DNA of 64,000 bases from positions 248,001 through 312,000 of the forward strand of contig CM018610.1 in assembly GCA_009192285.1 (NCBI GenBank), written 5' to 3'. Origin of the DNA: Morchella semilibera (lineage: Eukaryota > Ascomycota > Pezizomycetes > Pezizales > Morchellaceae). The stretch's first letter is position 1, and each line of letters opens with the position of its first letter. The position numbers were made by a program, and so were the translations under genes. This document shows, piece by piece, positions 45,022 through 63,888 of the stretch. The notes under the pieces are model-generated. The model ran no database searches. It worked only from the letters and a program-made list of their open reading frames with translations, and was not told the origin of the DNA.

Positions 45022-47607
45022 TTAGATTATTTGCGTAAAGGCTTTGTTGATCGGGCTGCGGATCTTCTCAACGTCCTTCCAGAAGTCGATGGTAGCCAAA
45101 GCCCTCTTCGAGATACCTTCTGCGGTGAACTCAAACTTTTTATAAACCTGTCGCTCCTGTTAGCTAGAACGGGCAGGAGAGGGATGGTGACGGTGATTTA
45201 CATCTTTGTAAGGCCCCGAGGCGCCAAAACGGTTCAGCCCGAAATGTTCATGAGCGTAACGCTCCCATCCCTACGACCATTTATATGTTAATACCCATCC
45301 TAACAAAGCAAAGCTTAAAAAAAGGCAACAAACCAAAGTGCTCATAACCTCCACCGAGAGAATTGGCTTCCCGTCCGGCAGCACTGAGAGCCTATACTCC
45401 TTCTCTTGCGCATCAAACACCTCCCAGCACGGCATACTCACGACCCTCGCCTTGACCTGGTGCTTCTCCTTCAGCAACACGCCCGCATCAATGCAAATAC
45501 ACACCTCGCTCCCCGTCGACACAAGCGTGATGTCCGCCTCTTGCTCGTCAATACACACATACCCGCCCTTAATTGCCAGCTCAATGCTTGACCCCTCCAT
45601 CTGCGGGAGGTTCTGGCGGCTGAGCGCCAGAATGCTGGGCGTGTTCTTCGAGATTAGTGCCACGTAGTAGGCTGCAGACGTTTCGTTACCGTCGGCAGGC
45701 CGCCACACCATACAATTCGGGAGCGCCCTGAAGTGTGCCAGTGTCTCGATCGGCTGGTGGGTCGGGCCGTCCTCGCCGAGGCCGATGGAGTCATGTGTGG
45801 CGACGTAGATGACATGGTGGTGGCTGAGAGCGCTCAGGCGGACGGCGCCAGCGCCGTAAGAGACGAAATTGAGGAAGGTACCGCCGAAGGGGATGATGGT
45901 ACCGTAGGCGGCAAGGCCGTTCATGATGCCGGCCATGGCGTGCTCTCGGACGCCGTAGCGGATATAGCGGCCGCTGTAGTCGCCGAGTTTAGTTGAGGGG
46001 TGCTGAAAGTCGACGGCGTCTTTGGAGCGGGTGAGGTTTGAGCCAGTGAGATCGGCGGAGCCGCCCACGAGCTCGGGAAGGATGGAGTCGAGCTTGTTCA
46101 GGACTGTTTCTGAAAGCTTGCGGGACGCGATGGCTGAATCCGTGGATTTGTAGCTGGGAAGGTCAGTATGGGGTCTTGTATATATGGTAGAAAGGAGGGC
46201 TACGTTGGAAGATGCTTCTCCCAGCCCTCTGGGAGCTTCTTAGCTAGCCTTCTCTCCAGCTCAGCGCCCTCTTTGGGGAACTCTTTCTTATACTTCTCAA
46301 AGAGCTTGTCCCACTCCTGCTCGGCGGCAGCTCCTTTAACAGCGGTTTTACCGTAAATTTCATAGACCAACGACGGGACATCGAAATGATGTTCGGCGTT
46401 GAACCCAAATTTCGTTTTGACGGCCTTGCAGTCGTCCTCCTTTAGTGGATTTCCGTGAACGCCGCCAGTGCCTTGGAGCTTGGATCCAAACCCGATGGTA
46501 GTAGTGAGCTTGATGAGGGATGGTTTATCTGTCACTGCCTTCGATGCTGCAATTGCCCTCTCGATTCCGGCGAGGTCGTGGTTGCCATCCCTGACATGCT
46601 CCGTGTGCCAGCCGTACGATTCGAACCGTTTGGTAACGTCCTCGGTGAACGCACGGGCCGTATCGCCGTCCTGCTTGCGGTGAGAACTGGGTTACAGTGT
46701 GGATATAGGGAGGCGGCATACGATTGAGATATGGTTATCATCGTAAATAGCAATCAGATTCCCAAGCTTCAGGTGCCCAGCAAGTGAAGCTGCCTCGGCG
46801 GCAATTCCTTCCATGAGACATCCGTCTCCCAGGTATACATAGGTGTGGTTGTTGACAAGGTCGTAGCCAGGCTTGTTGAAGACTGCGGCGGTATGAGTTT
46901 GTGCAATTGCGAGCCCGACAGCATTTGCAAAACCCTGACCGAGAGGTCCGGTAGTGACCTCGACACCAGGCGTGTCTAGCTAGAATTTTTTTCCCGTCAG
47001 CTTGGCAGTTTCAAATAATATCAGTGTGGCTTGTCTTACAGCTTCTGGATGGCCAGGTGTTTTGGACCCGATTGCCTAGTATATTGGTTGTTAATGTTAG
47101 TATTTCTACCCGGGGTGCAGAAAATCTAATTATAGTAACATACACGAAAGGCCTTAAGGTCATCGAGCGAGATATCGTACCCAAACAGATGCAGCATAGA
47201 ATACTGCAGCATGCATCCATGGCCATTTCTGGGACACCGGATTGTCAGTGAATGGTGATCTTGCCGAAAGCGAGTGAAAAAGGGTAGCTTACGAAAGAAC
47301 GAATCTATCCCTATTGAGCCAGTTGGGGTTCTTGGGATTGAATTTCATAAACCTTTTAAAACGTGTTAGCGGATTATTCTGTTTCCAATCAGAGCTAGAT
47401 GTCTTACTTGTTGAACAAGACATGCGAGACCGGGGCCATGCCCATTGGCATGCCGGGATGCCCAGAGTTGGCCTCGAAGGTCGCATCTACCTAGAGGGCC
47501 AAGTCACCTATTAATAGAGCACCTCCCATGGGGGTATTTCACCTCTGACATACGGCAAGGATACGGATTGTGTTGATACACAAAGGATCATGTTCTCCTA
47601 AAGTCAT
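45022..47607 (-). CDS. TKL1: transketolase
   Basis: Ten exons on the minus strand: 47554-47607, 47408-47490, 47293-47352, 47144-47228, 47040-47075, 46722-46979, 46204-46670, 45334-46153, 45202-45270 and 45022-45147. All phases fit and the product has 685 residues (yeast Tkl1 has 680). Key sites: H29 in NSGHPG, the thiamine diphosphate motif GDG at 157-159 with IYDDNHISI downstream, D382, and the catalytic E418 in YGVREHAM. The C-terminal domain ends [16 protein letters not shown]. Transketolase moves two-carbon units between sugar phosphates in the non-oxidative pentose phosphate pathway (cytosol), using thiamine diphosphate and a divalent metal. Nine introns is a high number for this gene in ascomycetes, and two exons are only 36 and 54 nt. 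The start at 47607 gives [18 protein letters not shown], matching the usual N-terminus. Confidence 0.96.
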
Positions 47608-50600
47608 TGTGGAATTTTAAAAGCTGGCAGATGGATTTGTATCGATATATCTTGAGTCCTGTATAGGAATCGTACTCTGGATAAGCTGAAGCTGAAAAGC
47701 GGGGCCTCGCCATTGCTATATGTAGTAGAAAAAGGGCATTGACGTCAGAGTGTGTAAGTGTCAACATCTGTTGCCTATTGCAGCAGCAAATATTAAGGTG
47801 TGGCGGATGTTTCTTCGCTCACTTACTGCATGTGGTAGCGGCGAGTTGACACTGAGGAATAATTGAAATTTTGTTTTATGTCCTCTAGTTACTTTTTGGG
47901 CTTCTATTATGCTGCGTTTTCATATAGCGGGCTCAAATCGTTATTGAACATTGCTCTGCTTGGGGGCCTGACACGTGACATATTGATCACTTGATGCCGA
48001 GTGATATTTTGTGATTCAAGTACATTGTTTTCAAGTTTGTAACATCCCTCTCCCGGTATAAGATTGCTACACAGGGAACCTTTTAGGTTTCGAGCTATTC
48101 GGCTGTATAATCTGTTCTGCCAATCTCTAGATTCTCGCCATTGGGATATACATACTTACATGTATGTATTACCCTTAAGCGCTTACGTATTAACATATTT
48201 CGGCGTGTCCAAGTACTTGTAATACTAGAAACCTGTATACGTAGGTATTATTACAATGGAAAGCTAAATTGGTGTCTTCTCAATTTAAAAGTAATTACTG
48301 TACAGCTCACATTTCTTCTTCTCCTTCCTTCTCGTCTTCTCCCCCTCTCGAGGAATAACTCTAGCAACTTTCTCCACGCCAGCAAGCAGGGCGGCAAGCA
48401 AGCCGGTTTTTTTTACAGGTAGCGTGGCGAGCACATTTATAAGCCAAGAAGAGCGGCGAGTAGACTGTCAGATGAACAAGAAGGCCAACGAGCAGGTGGC
48501 GGGGTAGCAGGCGGGTCTAGCTAGATATCGGAGCGCGTCCCCAGGTACACCAGCTGATGGGTGAGCACCCCCAGCTCGCAGGCGAATGCCATAGGGCCTA
48601 CCAGCTAAATCCATAAACGATGGACACGAGGGCGGCCTACCCTATAGATCTATAAGGAGAGTAGCAATCAAGAGGCCTAGTAGGTCTGTGATTAGTCCAC
48701 AGGACGACGAGGAAGTCTGTAGGTTAGGGTGCGAGCTCGAGTAGGACGGTAGTGATCACCGTTTACAACTTCGTTTCCCCAACTACTCCCACAAAACCGA
48801 AACTTGCGGATAGGATAAGTGCCGGGCTGCTCCAACCCTGAATTCTCCCCAGGGGATGATCCAAAACCTTCCTGTGACCCAAGCCCATTTCGCTTGTTTC
48901 TGCCGAGTGATAATCCATGATTAAGACACATCTGCAGGGCTAGGAACCTGTTCGAGGCTGACGATATCGTGAGGTGGCGTTCTTGTATTGAACTTAGGAT
49001 GCTATCTTCGGCCTCTACATAGTTTGCGGTACTTGTGGCGTGAGAGGCCGTCTAGTCTAGGTGCTATGCCCCCTTTCAAGTACCTGGAAATAGAGGGCGG
49101 AACATGTAATGTATCGTACTCTGTGCTCTTGTTGCCGCGCGATTGGGGTGAGGACGTCGTGTACCACTCACTGGGAGGTGGGTTTAGTGTTTCCATGCAT
49201 ACGGGCAGCTAGCGACGATGTCAGCTAATTTCACAGTTTAATAAGTACACGTACATGAAGTAGATGTTGCGCGGCCATATGTATACGCTTAAGTACGTAC
49301 ATGTGTGAATGCAGATGAGTTTCTTGTTACGTCCTGTAGAGTTTTCCTACACTCGGGCACACTCTCTAGTACTCCTGAGGCGAAGGGGGGAAATTACATG
49401 TACATGCATGTATTATTTCACTACAATGGTCAGTCCAGGGCACTGGGAGGACACCACTAAGAAGTCACTTAAGTAGAGCTCTACTAATGACCACTCTTCG
49501 ACTAATACCATCAGCATCAATCATACCCGTACCTCAAAGAGACTTACATGGACACAAAGTACATAATAGCAGTACAAATTAATTAATTAAAAACAAACTG
49601 GGTCCGGATTATATATGGACCTACAATACTACATACCATGTACCTAAGCTTGGAGGTCGATAGCCAGACACAGACGGACACGGACACGGACAAAATGGAC
49701 TCGATCATAACATATAGCACTATCATTCTCGTAGATCCGAAATCCATAACTCAACGTTCTGTAGGTCAAACCACGTATCTCCTCTCTCTCTCCTCGCTGA
49801 TCATCTAGCTAGCGGCTCGCTCCCTATACTGATTACAATATAAGCTCAGTTGAGATCGCATGATTAGATACGATCGAGCATCTACCAATCCAACTGCAGC
49901 CTCCCAATATGCTTCAACGAACAAATCCCCCGGCCCCCCAAGCTCCCGGGAACCGGGCCCCAAACCCCGGGTTCGACGACAGCAGATATATCGATCCCAA
50001 TGCATCCCCAGACTCTGCCACATTCCCCCCTCGCAGTTTTCCCCGCATTAACATTAACATCGAGCCCAAGCCCTGATTATATTTAATGCGCCCTTTTGGA
50101 TTTATTGCAATTGATTGACGCGGATAAAGAACTCTCTCTGGAATTTGCAGAACGAGTGTCACACAGTGGTGGAGGGGCGAGGAGGGGTGAGGAAATCGAG
50201 CACCCTAACCGCTTTTCGATCATGTTCTACTAATGCAAGGCCTCTTCCTTGATCCCCCCACCACACAATTATAAGCAGAAGCCTGATCTGGCGCTCTACT
50301 AATACTCCATAGGCGAATCATAAATAATCACTCATTTGTGCTACTGTCTATCTGTCTGCACAAGCCTTACTAACCTTCCCTTTTCCCTCTCCCCCCGCCT
50401 CCCCGACTCAACAAACTTCTCCCCCCACGAAACGCGCGTTGGCTCAACCAAAAAGAACACGTGCTGCACGTGCCCTGCAGATCTCCCTCGCGTGAGCGTT
50501 AAACAAAACAAAAAGTTCAATGATGCTCAACGGTCGATCATCAAACACTTCGCACTGATCTGATCAGATCATGACGCCGGAGGCGCTGGTGATTGACATG

Positions 50601-51776
50601 ACAGCGAGCTGGTAGACATGTCAGTTTCTCTCAAGTCAAGATACGGCTCCGTTGCAAGACACGGTCAATCGTTCATGATCAATTGCGCCTGTCTCAAACA
50701 TCCCCCCCATGGCGTCTAGCTGGAGAATTAAGGTCAAACACGCACATAGATAGGTGGTTTTTCCAACTCGAGTAATCGATATCCACCTCGCCGAACTACG
50801 CACTCTACATTTACGGTTTACCTACATCTAGCTAGGACAACAACAAACAACAATAACAGCATCAAAACAAAAAAAAACAAAAAACAAAAACAATAACAAC
50901 CGGAACGCGGTGGTGACGGCGCCTCAGTTATATTATTCCGCTGTATACACATACGTATCTACTTACTAAGTTCTAACATTACCCTCCGCTAGCTACCGAT
51001 CTCTACTCAGATGCTGCCCAGGGTTTCCCCCGTTTGTGATACCAACTGCTCCGTTTGTATTGTATGTCTGCCAAGAGATCATGAATCGAATCGGTGATAT
51101 CTGCAGGTCTGCCTCTAGTTGACCTACATATGCCCTGCCGGCTAAACCCCCGCAAAATTCTATTGTGACTGTGGGGTGGTGTAGGTGTAGGTGTAGGTGT
51201 ATTCTGCCTACATGCACCCTACTGCAAGTATCCGCCTGAGATTCCGATTAAATCGGTTTATCGAGTGAGAATGGCATGAATTGATGAGGCCCTCTCCTCG
51301 TGATCAGAAAATATGTAGCGACGAGCGTGTACTGACTGACATACCCTACTTTCTACGTACAAGTCTACATACATTACATATGTAATGCACTATGTAGTAC
51401 GTCTTTAAGCTAGCCCCGATATACCGAACTTATCATCTGATGGATGACTTGTGCAAACCAAACTCGATGTTTGGCCCGATCAAATCTGATATAGACTTAT
51501 TTGAAGTGCTCGCTTACCGAGATCGCGAGCGTCTGTGGTACGGGAGAGGAGAATCGCATATGCAATGCACGCTTAGGGCATATTCTGATTGCTATTTCTT
51601 CACGGGTTGGCTATTTACAAACTAGAGTACAAATCATTGCCATCGTTGAATAAGTGTCAATCTATAGTACAGCTCATCTCATCTCAATACTTCATCATGC
51701 CATGTAATGTTGTATGTACCTATTGTACTACTACTCCAGTTGCAGTACATACGTACCTACCCCACGTTCCGGCTCT
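47608..51776. other. gene-free region
   Basis: No supported gene in 4.2 kb. It includes the transketolase promoter, TACATGTA at 48157 and 49395, CT-rich tracts (48309-48355, 50380-50420), an A-rich CAACAA stretch (about 50840-50900), and GGTGTA repeats (51179-51200). Short open frames show no family. Confidence 0.55.
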
Positions 51777-52685
51777 CTATGAAGTGCGAGTGCACCCAGT
51801 GTTGGCGGTCAATGCCGCCGGGCAAGTAACGGACTGGAAGCTGACAGTCGGGTTATCAGATGCGCCAAACCACTAATTAAAGCCGAATCAGTCAGTGATC
51901 AATACTCCAGGTTTCAAAAACGATGGAATAGAGCGCGTACGTCGAATCGCCAATAACAGCCGGCCCTGATAGCTGCAGGAAGAGCATCACAGTCAGACCT
52001 GCTGCTAACACCACCATACCTCTGACCCCAGCCATCTGAGGGTGCGCCGTATTGCGCGGTGCATCCGTTGAAAAGACCGACACCACCACCGGGAACTAAA
52101 ACCCACATTAGGCAATTGTAACACAAATAGGACATCCACTGTCAAGCGTTTTGAAAAAAAAAAAAAGAACTTACTGGCAATATCAAAGTGGTTTTGCCCA
52201 AGGTCACCACCAGTGTTCGTGGCCTGAATAATCATCTTCTTCCCGGAGACAGCGCCGGAGGTGAATGTAAGCTCGTAGCAACCACAGCACCAATCGGCCT
52301 CGGTCTGGCCCGTGATTCTGACGGCTCCGTATCCGTAGGCTAGAGTGTCGCTCACGGCCCACGGGATCTGGTTGCTGCACATGAAGGCAACTCCGCCGTC
52401 ACAGCCAGACTTTGCGTCGACGTTTGTCAAAACGTTGTTGTTTGCATCACAGGTCTTGACAGGGGATGTCACTGATGCCTGTTTTCCCGTTTTTTTTCCC
52501 GTTAGCACAGTTTGTTAAATACTTTTCTAGCCAATTTCTTCACCAACCTTTCCGCTCCAGGAGCAGCTGGGCTTGCAGCAATCCCAGTAACGTGTAGTGC
52601 TACCGGTTCCACTGACAGCAGCTACCTGTTGGACTGACAGGAGCATTGGAAGAGCTCCGAGGGCTAGAGTGCTGAAACGGACCAT
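51777..52685 (-). CDS. GH45 endoglucanase
   Basis: Four exons, 52548-52685, 52175-52478, 51941-52095 and 51777-51872, give 230 residues. A signal peptide (about 1-23) precedes a single catalytic domain. The GH45 signature [15 protein letters not shown] holds the proposed nucleophile/base Asp35, and [18 protein letters not shown] holds the proton-donor Asp145, created in part by splicing. Many cysteines ([29 protein letters not shown]) fit the Barwin-like, disulfide-rich fold. The last intron (68 nt) restores [12 protein letters not shown], the usual motif. The enzyme cuts beta-1,4-glucan with inversion and would be secreted to act on plant cell wall cellulose. There is no linker or CBM1 module, so it is a stand-alone catalytic domain. 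A TATA box lies about 93 bp upstream. Confidence 0.94.
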
Positions 52686-58597
<5,912 letters not shown>

Positions 58598-59820
58598 CTA
58601 CTTGCGCCCCCAATTCTCTCCTTGATCAGTCCTAAAGATTGCCTCAAAGTCCATCATCACCTCCGGCATCCCCTTCTCATACCCATACGACCCACTCTCC
58701 CTCCCCATCCTCTCCAGATCTTCCAAGCCCACATCCCAGCCCACACCTCCCTCCCTCCTCCATCCCATATACTCATCATTGACACCTGCCACGCCCCTTC
58801 CTCCGTACCGCCACTCATACTCCCTTCCCACCCTCAATAGCCCTATATCACTGACAACAATCTTTGGCCAGCTCCTCACAATATACCCTTTTGTCAATGG
58901 CCTGCCCCTGTACACCCTCACTAATCTCCTCAGTATCACGACGGCGTCCTCGACGTCCTCTGCATCGCAATAACTCGATACGGCCTCGAGCTTGCACTTG
59001 AGAGCAAAGCATAGATCGATAGCTAGCACTGTCAGGCCCTCGGAGGAGAAGATTATCTCGTTCTGAAGAAGGGAGCGCTGAAGGAGTGTGCTATTTGGGG
59101 GCTTAGGGGCGACACGCGCCCAGTCCTGGGGGAGGTTGAATTTTTGGGAGGCTCGATGGAGAGCCCGTGCTAAGTGGGTTTGACTTCGGGGTGTCAAGGG
59201 CGTAGTGGGGTGGAGACTGAGGGGAGATCTGGAGGGTATTAGCTTGGTTTGTCTTTGAGTTGACTGTTGATATGGGTGCGTTTTGTATAGGAAATGGGAG
59301 TAAATGAGGAGTAGTAGTGGAATACTGAAAAATACCGATAATAGAGAAACTACATGTACTAGCAGGCATACTGGAAGTACTCATAGTATAGCTCTACTGA
59401 GGGTAGAAAAAACACCCGTAATAGGAAACACAAATAATCAAGCAGCCAGGAATGTTATGTAAAAAAATTCAATAAAAAAGAATAAATGTAGGACGTATAT
59501 AAATATATATATCGACATGAAAAAAAAAGTACTCACACTCCATCTCTCGTCCCCAAAAACAATCCTCCCAATGCCTCTCCCTCCAGTATCAGCTGTACAT
59601 GCATCCCCTTCGCAATCAATTTCTGCGAAACATACTCCAGCGCCGCCAGCACTGTCGTCTCTGCCATGACTGGCTTCGGATACAGCATCTCGACCTCTGG
59701 CACAAACGACGAGGCTGTCGTTGGGTGTGAGATATCTCTATTGTTATTAAAAGGTGGGAAAGTAGTGCTCGTGGGCGAGCAGGAGGGCGTGCTATGTGCT
59801 GATGATGTTGTTTGTCCCAT
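58598..59820 (-). CDS. conserved-looking fungal protein of unknown function
   Basis: Two exons, 59537-59820 and 58598-59228, separated by a 308-nt intron, the longest in the window (GTGAGT..CAG). Product 304 residues. I cannot name a family with confidence. Residues 1-40 are Ser/Thr/Pro-rich and begin with MGQTTSS (Gly2 could be N-myristoylated). Then VLAALEYVSQKLIAKGMHVQLILEG (residues about 59-83, in two parts), a short Pro/Thr linker, and a helical second half with HLARALHRASQKFNLP, LLQRSLLQNEIIFSSEGLTV and RRLVRVYRGRPLTKGYI. The C-terminus (about 240-304) is Gly/Glu-rich. No membrane helix or catalytic motif is seen. An alternative acceptor 12 nt downstream also keeps the frame. The intron contains one TACATGTA (59351). 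Coding is supported by phase-compatible splice sites and GC-biased codons. Confidence 0.7.
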
Positions 59821-62624
59821 CTTTGCTTCTAGTAGTGGTGGTAGTGGTGGTGGGTTTGATAGATAGTTGAGGTTTGAGATGTCTGTAGTGTGGGAAGGAT
59901 TGAGGTGGGTTGGGCTTAACTATATGTATCTTACTTTGGAACCTCTACACTTTGTAAGAAGAGAGTGCAGGTTTATTCTTGGGACAGTTTAGCTTAGTCT
60001 TAGTTTGCCAGGTTTGCCTATGAGGAATGGGGGGTGGGAGCCGGTTATGCATGTCTCATTGGCTTTGGGCTGTTGGGTCTGAGCGGGAGGGTGTGGTGGG
60101 CTTGGTAGTGGGTGTGGTTGGTTGGTACATGTAGTTACGAGTTCGTTTTCATGCAGAAGGGGTTATGCAGAGCTGGCTGTGCTTGTAGCTGGATAAAGAT
60201 TTTTTTTTTTTACTGTGCTTGAAGCTATTATGGGTATGTGGGGATGTGGTGTAGTAAGAGTGAGGGGGAGGAGTAGTGCATTTGGGGGTGGACAGACGCA
60301 GCAGGCGCGATACTTTGCTGGTACTCTACTCTATTCTACTGCTGCGGGTTTGTGGAGTAGTTAGTAGAAGAAGAAGACAGATTGATTCAGTTAAGAGTAT
60401 GACCGATCATAGTCCACAGCATAACGCAAGATATGATTCAATACGCAAGGCTGCGGAGCAGCAACCTGCTTACGAACAATTGCACAATTTACCACTCTCT
60501 CTTTCAACATTTCTCTCTAGCTTCTCACACCCTGGTAAACCAAAATAAACTACATACCAATTTTCCACCCCGGAGATGAAAAAACACAGTGTCGGGCCAT
60601 CCATCGCTTTGGTTCCTTCCCTCCCTCACCCTTCACTCACCCACGAGTGGCCACCACCACCACCACCACCCATGCAGGCGCGTATTTTTGGATCAGGCGT
60701 GCGTAGCGTGGGGAAAACACGGATCGACGGTGTCTTGTGTAACCTTATGGCGGATTAAAGAGTGACTGACAGTGACGGATGGTGATGTAGGTGGATGATG
60801 GATTAAACGGTTTGTTTCGCTCATCTGCATGGTGATAGATGCGTGGGCTGGCGGTAACGACCATTATCACCGGCCAAAGGGGGATTGATCATGGGGGGTG
60901 GTGGAAGCCGGATACTGCAGCTGGAACCCTAACTCGTAGGTTTGGTTGGTTGTTAAGGTTCATGAGAGCCCGTTTAGGTATCGCAGGTAGCGTTTAGGGA
61001 CTGTAGGGTTCTTGTTGGTTGGATTGCTACAGGGCGTCATCATCATCATAATAATAATCATCACCATCATCATTCCATTTGGTGACTGGATGGACGGGTA
61101 GGGGATCAGACAGCTAGACCGCATTCATCCCCGACCAAGCTTTTGGGATTCGTAGGATGCAGTCCCCTAGTCGAAACAGGAAGGTCCTACGCCGTATACG
61201 CGAGACGCAATAGACGCGTATGATATGCGTGTGCGCGGATATGCCATGCTGAATGTGTGTATGTAATACGTGTAGATTGATAATCACTCAGTGTGAGCGC
61301 CGGCAGAAGTGAAATTTTTGCAACGGGTGTCTATGTGCGCGCCATAGTGCCAATATGCTAATGCAGTGCAGAAATAAGCAAGCGCTGAAAAATGTATTTT
61401 CTTTATATTTTAAACGACACCCTCTCTGAGTAATTAGAATTCGTATTCCCTGGGCTTGTAATTTAGGCGACTCGGACGGTACTTATTGGATGTTTATTTA
61501 ATTTACTTTGTTTATTCGCGTTTGCAAATTGCACTTCAGGTAACATAATTACTCTTTGCAAGCGCGGGCTGGGGCGCGGAATGCAGCTGTTTACAGGTAC
61601 ATGTATGCCCGAGTTGACTCGAAAAGAGATTATTTTATGATTTTTTTTCTTTCTTCCTTTCCCCCCCCCCTCTTTCTTTTCTTCCTATTCCTAAACTGTT
61701 ACATGTAATCTAATTTTTTCTGCCTCATGCATACCTCCAATTGTATATCAGCATTGTATGTAAGCGCGCTAGTCCGGGAAAACCATTATATCGGTACTCC
61801 ACTCCATTCCAATCCACCCCAATCCTAGCTGGATATACAAAAAAATTTCTTTCCCTGCATATACATAGATTTATAAACCAAACATGGACAACGTGGCAAG
61901 CGCGGTCATCAACGCCGCGGTTGATTTGACCGCCTATAATCACATACCAGCGGGACACCTCCGAGAACCTCCGGAGTTCTATCTACGTGGCATAGGCTCC
62001 AAAGAGGCCCGGTATAGCTTACTCTCAAGCGCACTACTATACAGCTACCCATCTAGCTACATGTAGCCAATCAGCCAAGCTAGTTAACCCCATCTAGAAG
62101 CGCGGGCAGACCTTGACCATCTATCACATTACCGCGGCTGAAATTACCTGGCTGTCCGGCTTGCATAGTCTAATTAAACGGGCATCAACAGGGCCCGTAC
62201 GTGCATATTCGAGGAGGTGAACCAAGCGCAGATGATAATGAGCACCCTAGTACCGCGGTTAGTTTGCCAGCGTGGACTGCATATATCATATATTGACGGC
62301 ATCCTGGAGGAAGGAATTGGATGGCTGGGAGGTAGGGGCCTTGTGTCGTTTGCCACTAATAGTACTGTATGCGTTATAAAGAACGAGGGGAGTGGATAGG
62401 GTATGTTACGGAGAACGGAATAGTAGGACAATTGCAATTGCACCGGCATACACATCATATCGGAGGCCAATTAACCGTTTGCCACTTGCATGTTGGCAGG
62501 CGGTTATGGGGTTTAAAGATGGGATAGAAGAGGTGAAATACCAGTCCAATACAATGTGCTCTCCTTGGCAACGGTAAGGTTAGGGTTACCCTTCCCGCTC
62601 TTATATGATTTAGAGCAGTTTACG

Positions 62625-62856
62625 TCGCCAAAGCGTGGCCGAGTGGTGATTCACTTGGTTAGGCAATGATGACACCAAGGTTCAAACCCAGGTGGGAGCA
62701 GTGATGGGAATGCCCAATATGGTAGCGACCCTCTTGAGGGATGACACTCATCACATAAGTCTTTTGTCCTTCGGGTGGATTTTATCTTTTTACTTCATCA
62801 TAGTATGTCAGGCGGGTAGACATTGCTTCGAGTGACGTTTTACTTTACTTACTTGT
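62625..62856 (+). mobile_element. tRNA-derived SINE candidate
   Basis: A degenerate tRNA-like head contains a good Pol III A box, TGGCCGAGTGG (62636-62646), and B box, GGTTCAAACCC (62679-62689), spaced 43 nt start to start. TGGCCGAGTGG is typical of Ser and Leu tRNAs, but the acceptor and anticodon stems do not close, so it is not a working tRNA. A unique body follows, with TGTCCTTCGGGTGGATTTTA-like sequence, ending in a T-rich TTTTACTTTACTTACTT tail (about 62837-62853). No second copy was seen in the window. Boundaries are approximate. Confidence 0.5.
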
Positions 62857-63382
62857 ATCTCGCTTGGAGTGATGGAGCCCATACATGTAGCTAGTGGTTT
62901 ATGTGTGCAGTAGAGGACGTACTGGAAGGATAAAACTGAGAGTCTAGAGCAGGTAACTGCACGAAGTAGAAGACGGCGGCACCGGCTCGGATAGAAGACC
63001 TGTATCCATAGCAGTGAGTTTCTCGAGCTCCTGTTCGAAGATAGAATAAGCTTCTATTTCAAGCTTCATTTCTTCACCGCACCGTGAGGTCGTATGCGGC
63101 CGTGCACCGTGGGGGTTTGGTTTGGTTGGGTTTCTAGAATACAGGTATGAGCAAATGTAGATGTTAGTTCACTTACTCGGCGTGTTGAAGAGCCGTCTGC
63201 AATTGCCCAACCCCCCAATTCCATATCCTCCCATGGGTAGTTATCCCTTAAGCTGTCAGTAAATACCGACGGCCCCCAGCAAAGATTAGTGGTTTTTGCT
63301 AGCTAGCAAATCTTGTTATCTATCTTATCAAAATTGACCTCCATACAAAACCCTGACCCTTTATTATAGGGAACAATGGAGT

Positions 63383-63504
63383 GATTTGGCCAATCCCTGT
63401 TTTTTAAATTTTGAGCTTAAATTTTTGGGTTCTTGGCGGGATTTTCACACCAAAAACTATCGCCAAGAACTAAATATTTAGATTCAGAGGTTGCTGGCCA
63501 AATC
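63383..63504. repeat. palindromic foldback element (MITE-like)
   Basis: A 122-bp near-palindrome. The ends GATTTGGCCA (63383-63392) and TGGCCAAATC (63495-63504) are exact reverse complements, and the core TTCTTGGCG (63430-63438) pairs with CGCCAAGAA (63461-63469); AT-rich flanks of the core also pair partly. A related copy in the opposite orientation lies at 63889-64000. Confidence 0.75.
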
Positions 63505-63888
63505 GCCCTAATTCCACAGGGCGTGTCTACTTGTTTCTACTTGTTTCACACTCTAATCCGCCTGTCCCACTAAATGTGTACGTACATGCATTGTTATTGA
63601 CATCGCACCGGCCGCACCATCGAGCTGTCGCAGGACGATTGGTTCGCGGGATCCGGGAGAGTTGTTAGGCAAGGAAATACGCACAGCGCCGGGCGGGATG
63701 CGGTTCGAATCGGAGACACCAACAGAACAGCTCACTACTTTGTATATTGTAATAATCTAATCATTGATATTGGTACAGCTGTACAGTACATACATGTCAT
63801 GTATGTAGTCGTTCACGTTCTAGCTCTCCGGTGTTGACGGACAGGGCTAAATACTGAGAACACCAAAGTGCTAGAATTTAACAGAGCG

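Noticed and set aside
47990-48925. GCCGAGTGAT shared near 47996 and 48902, also near 16261
   Set aside because: The match does not extend beyond about 11 bases, so no repeat family can be claimed.
61884-62066. 60-codon plus-strand frame with a good ATG context
   Set aside because: No homology recognised and no supporting splice or promoter signal.
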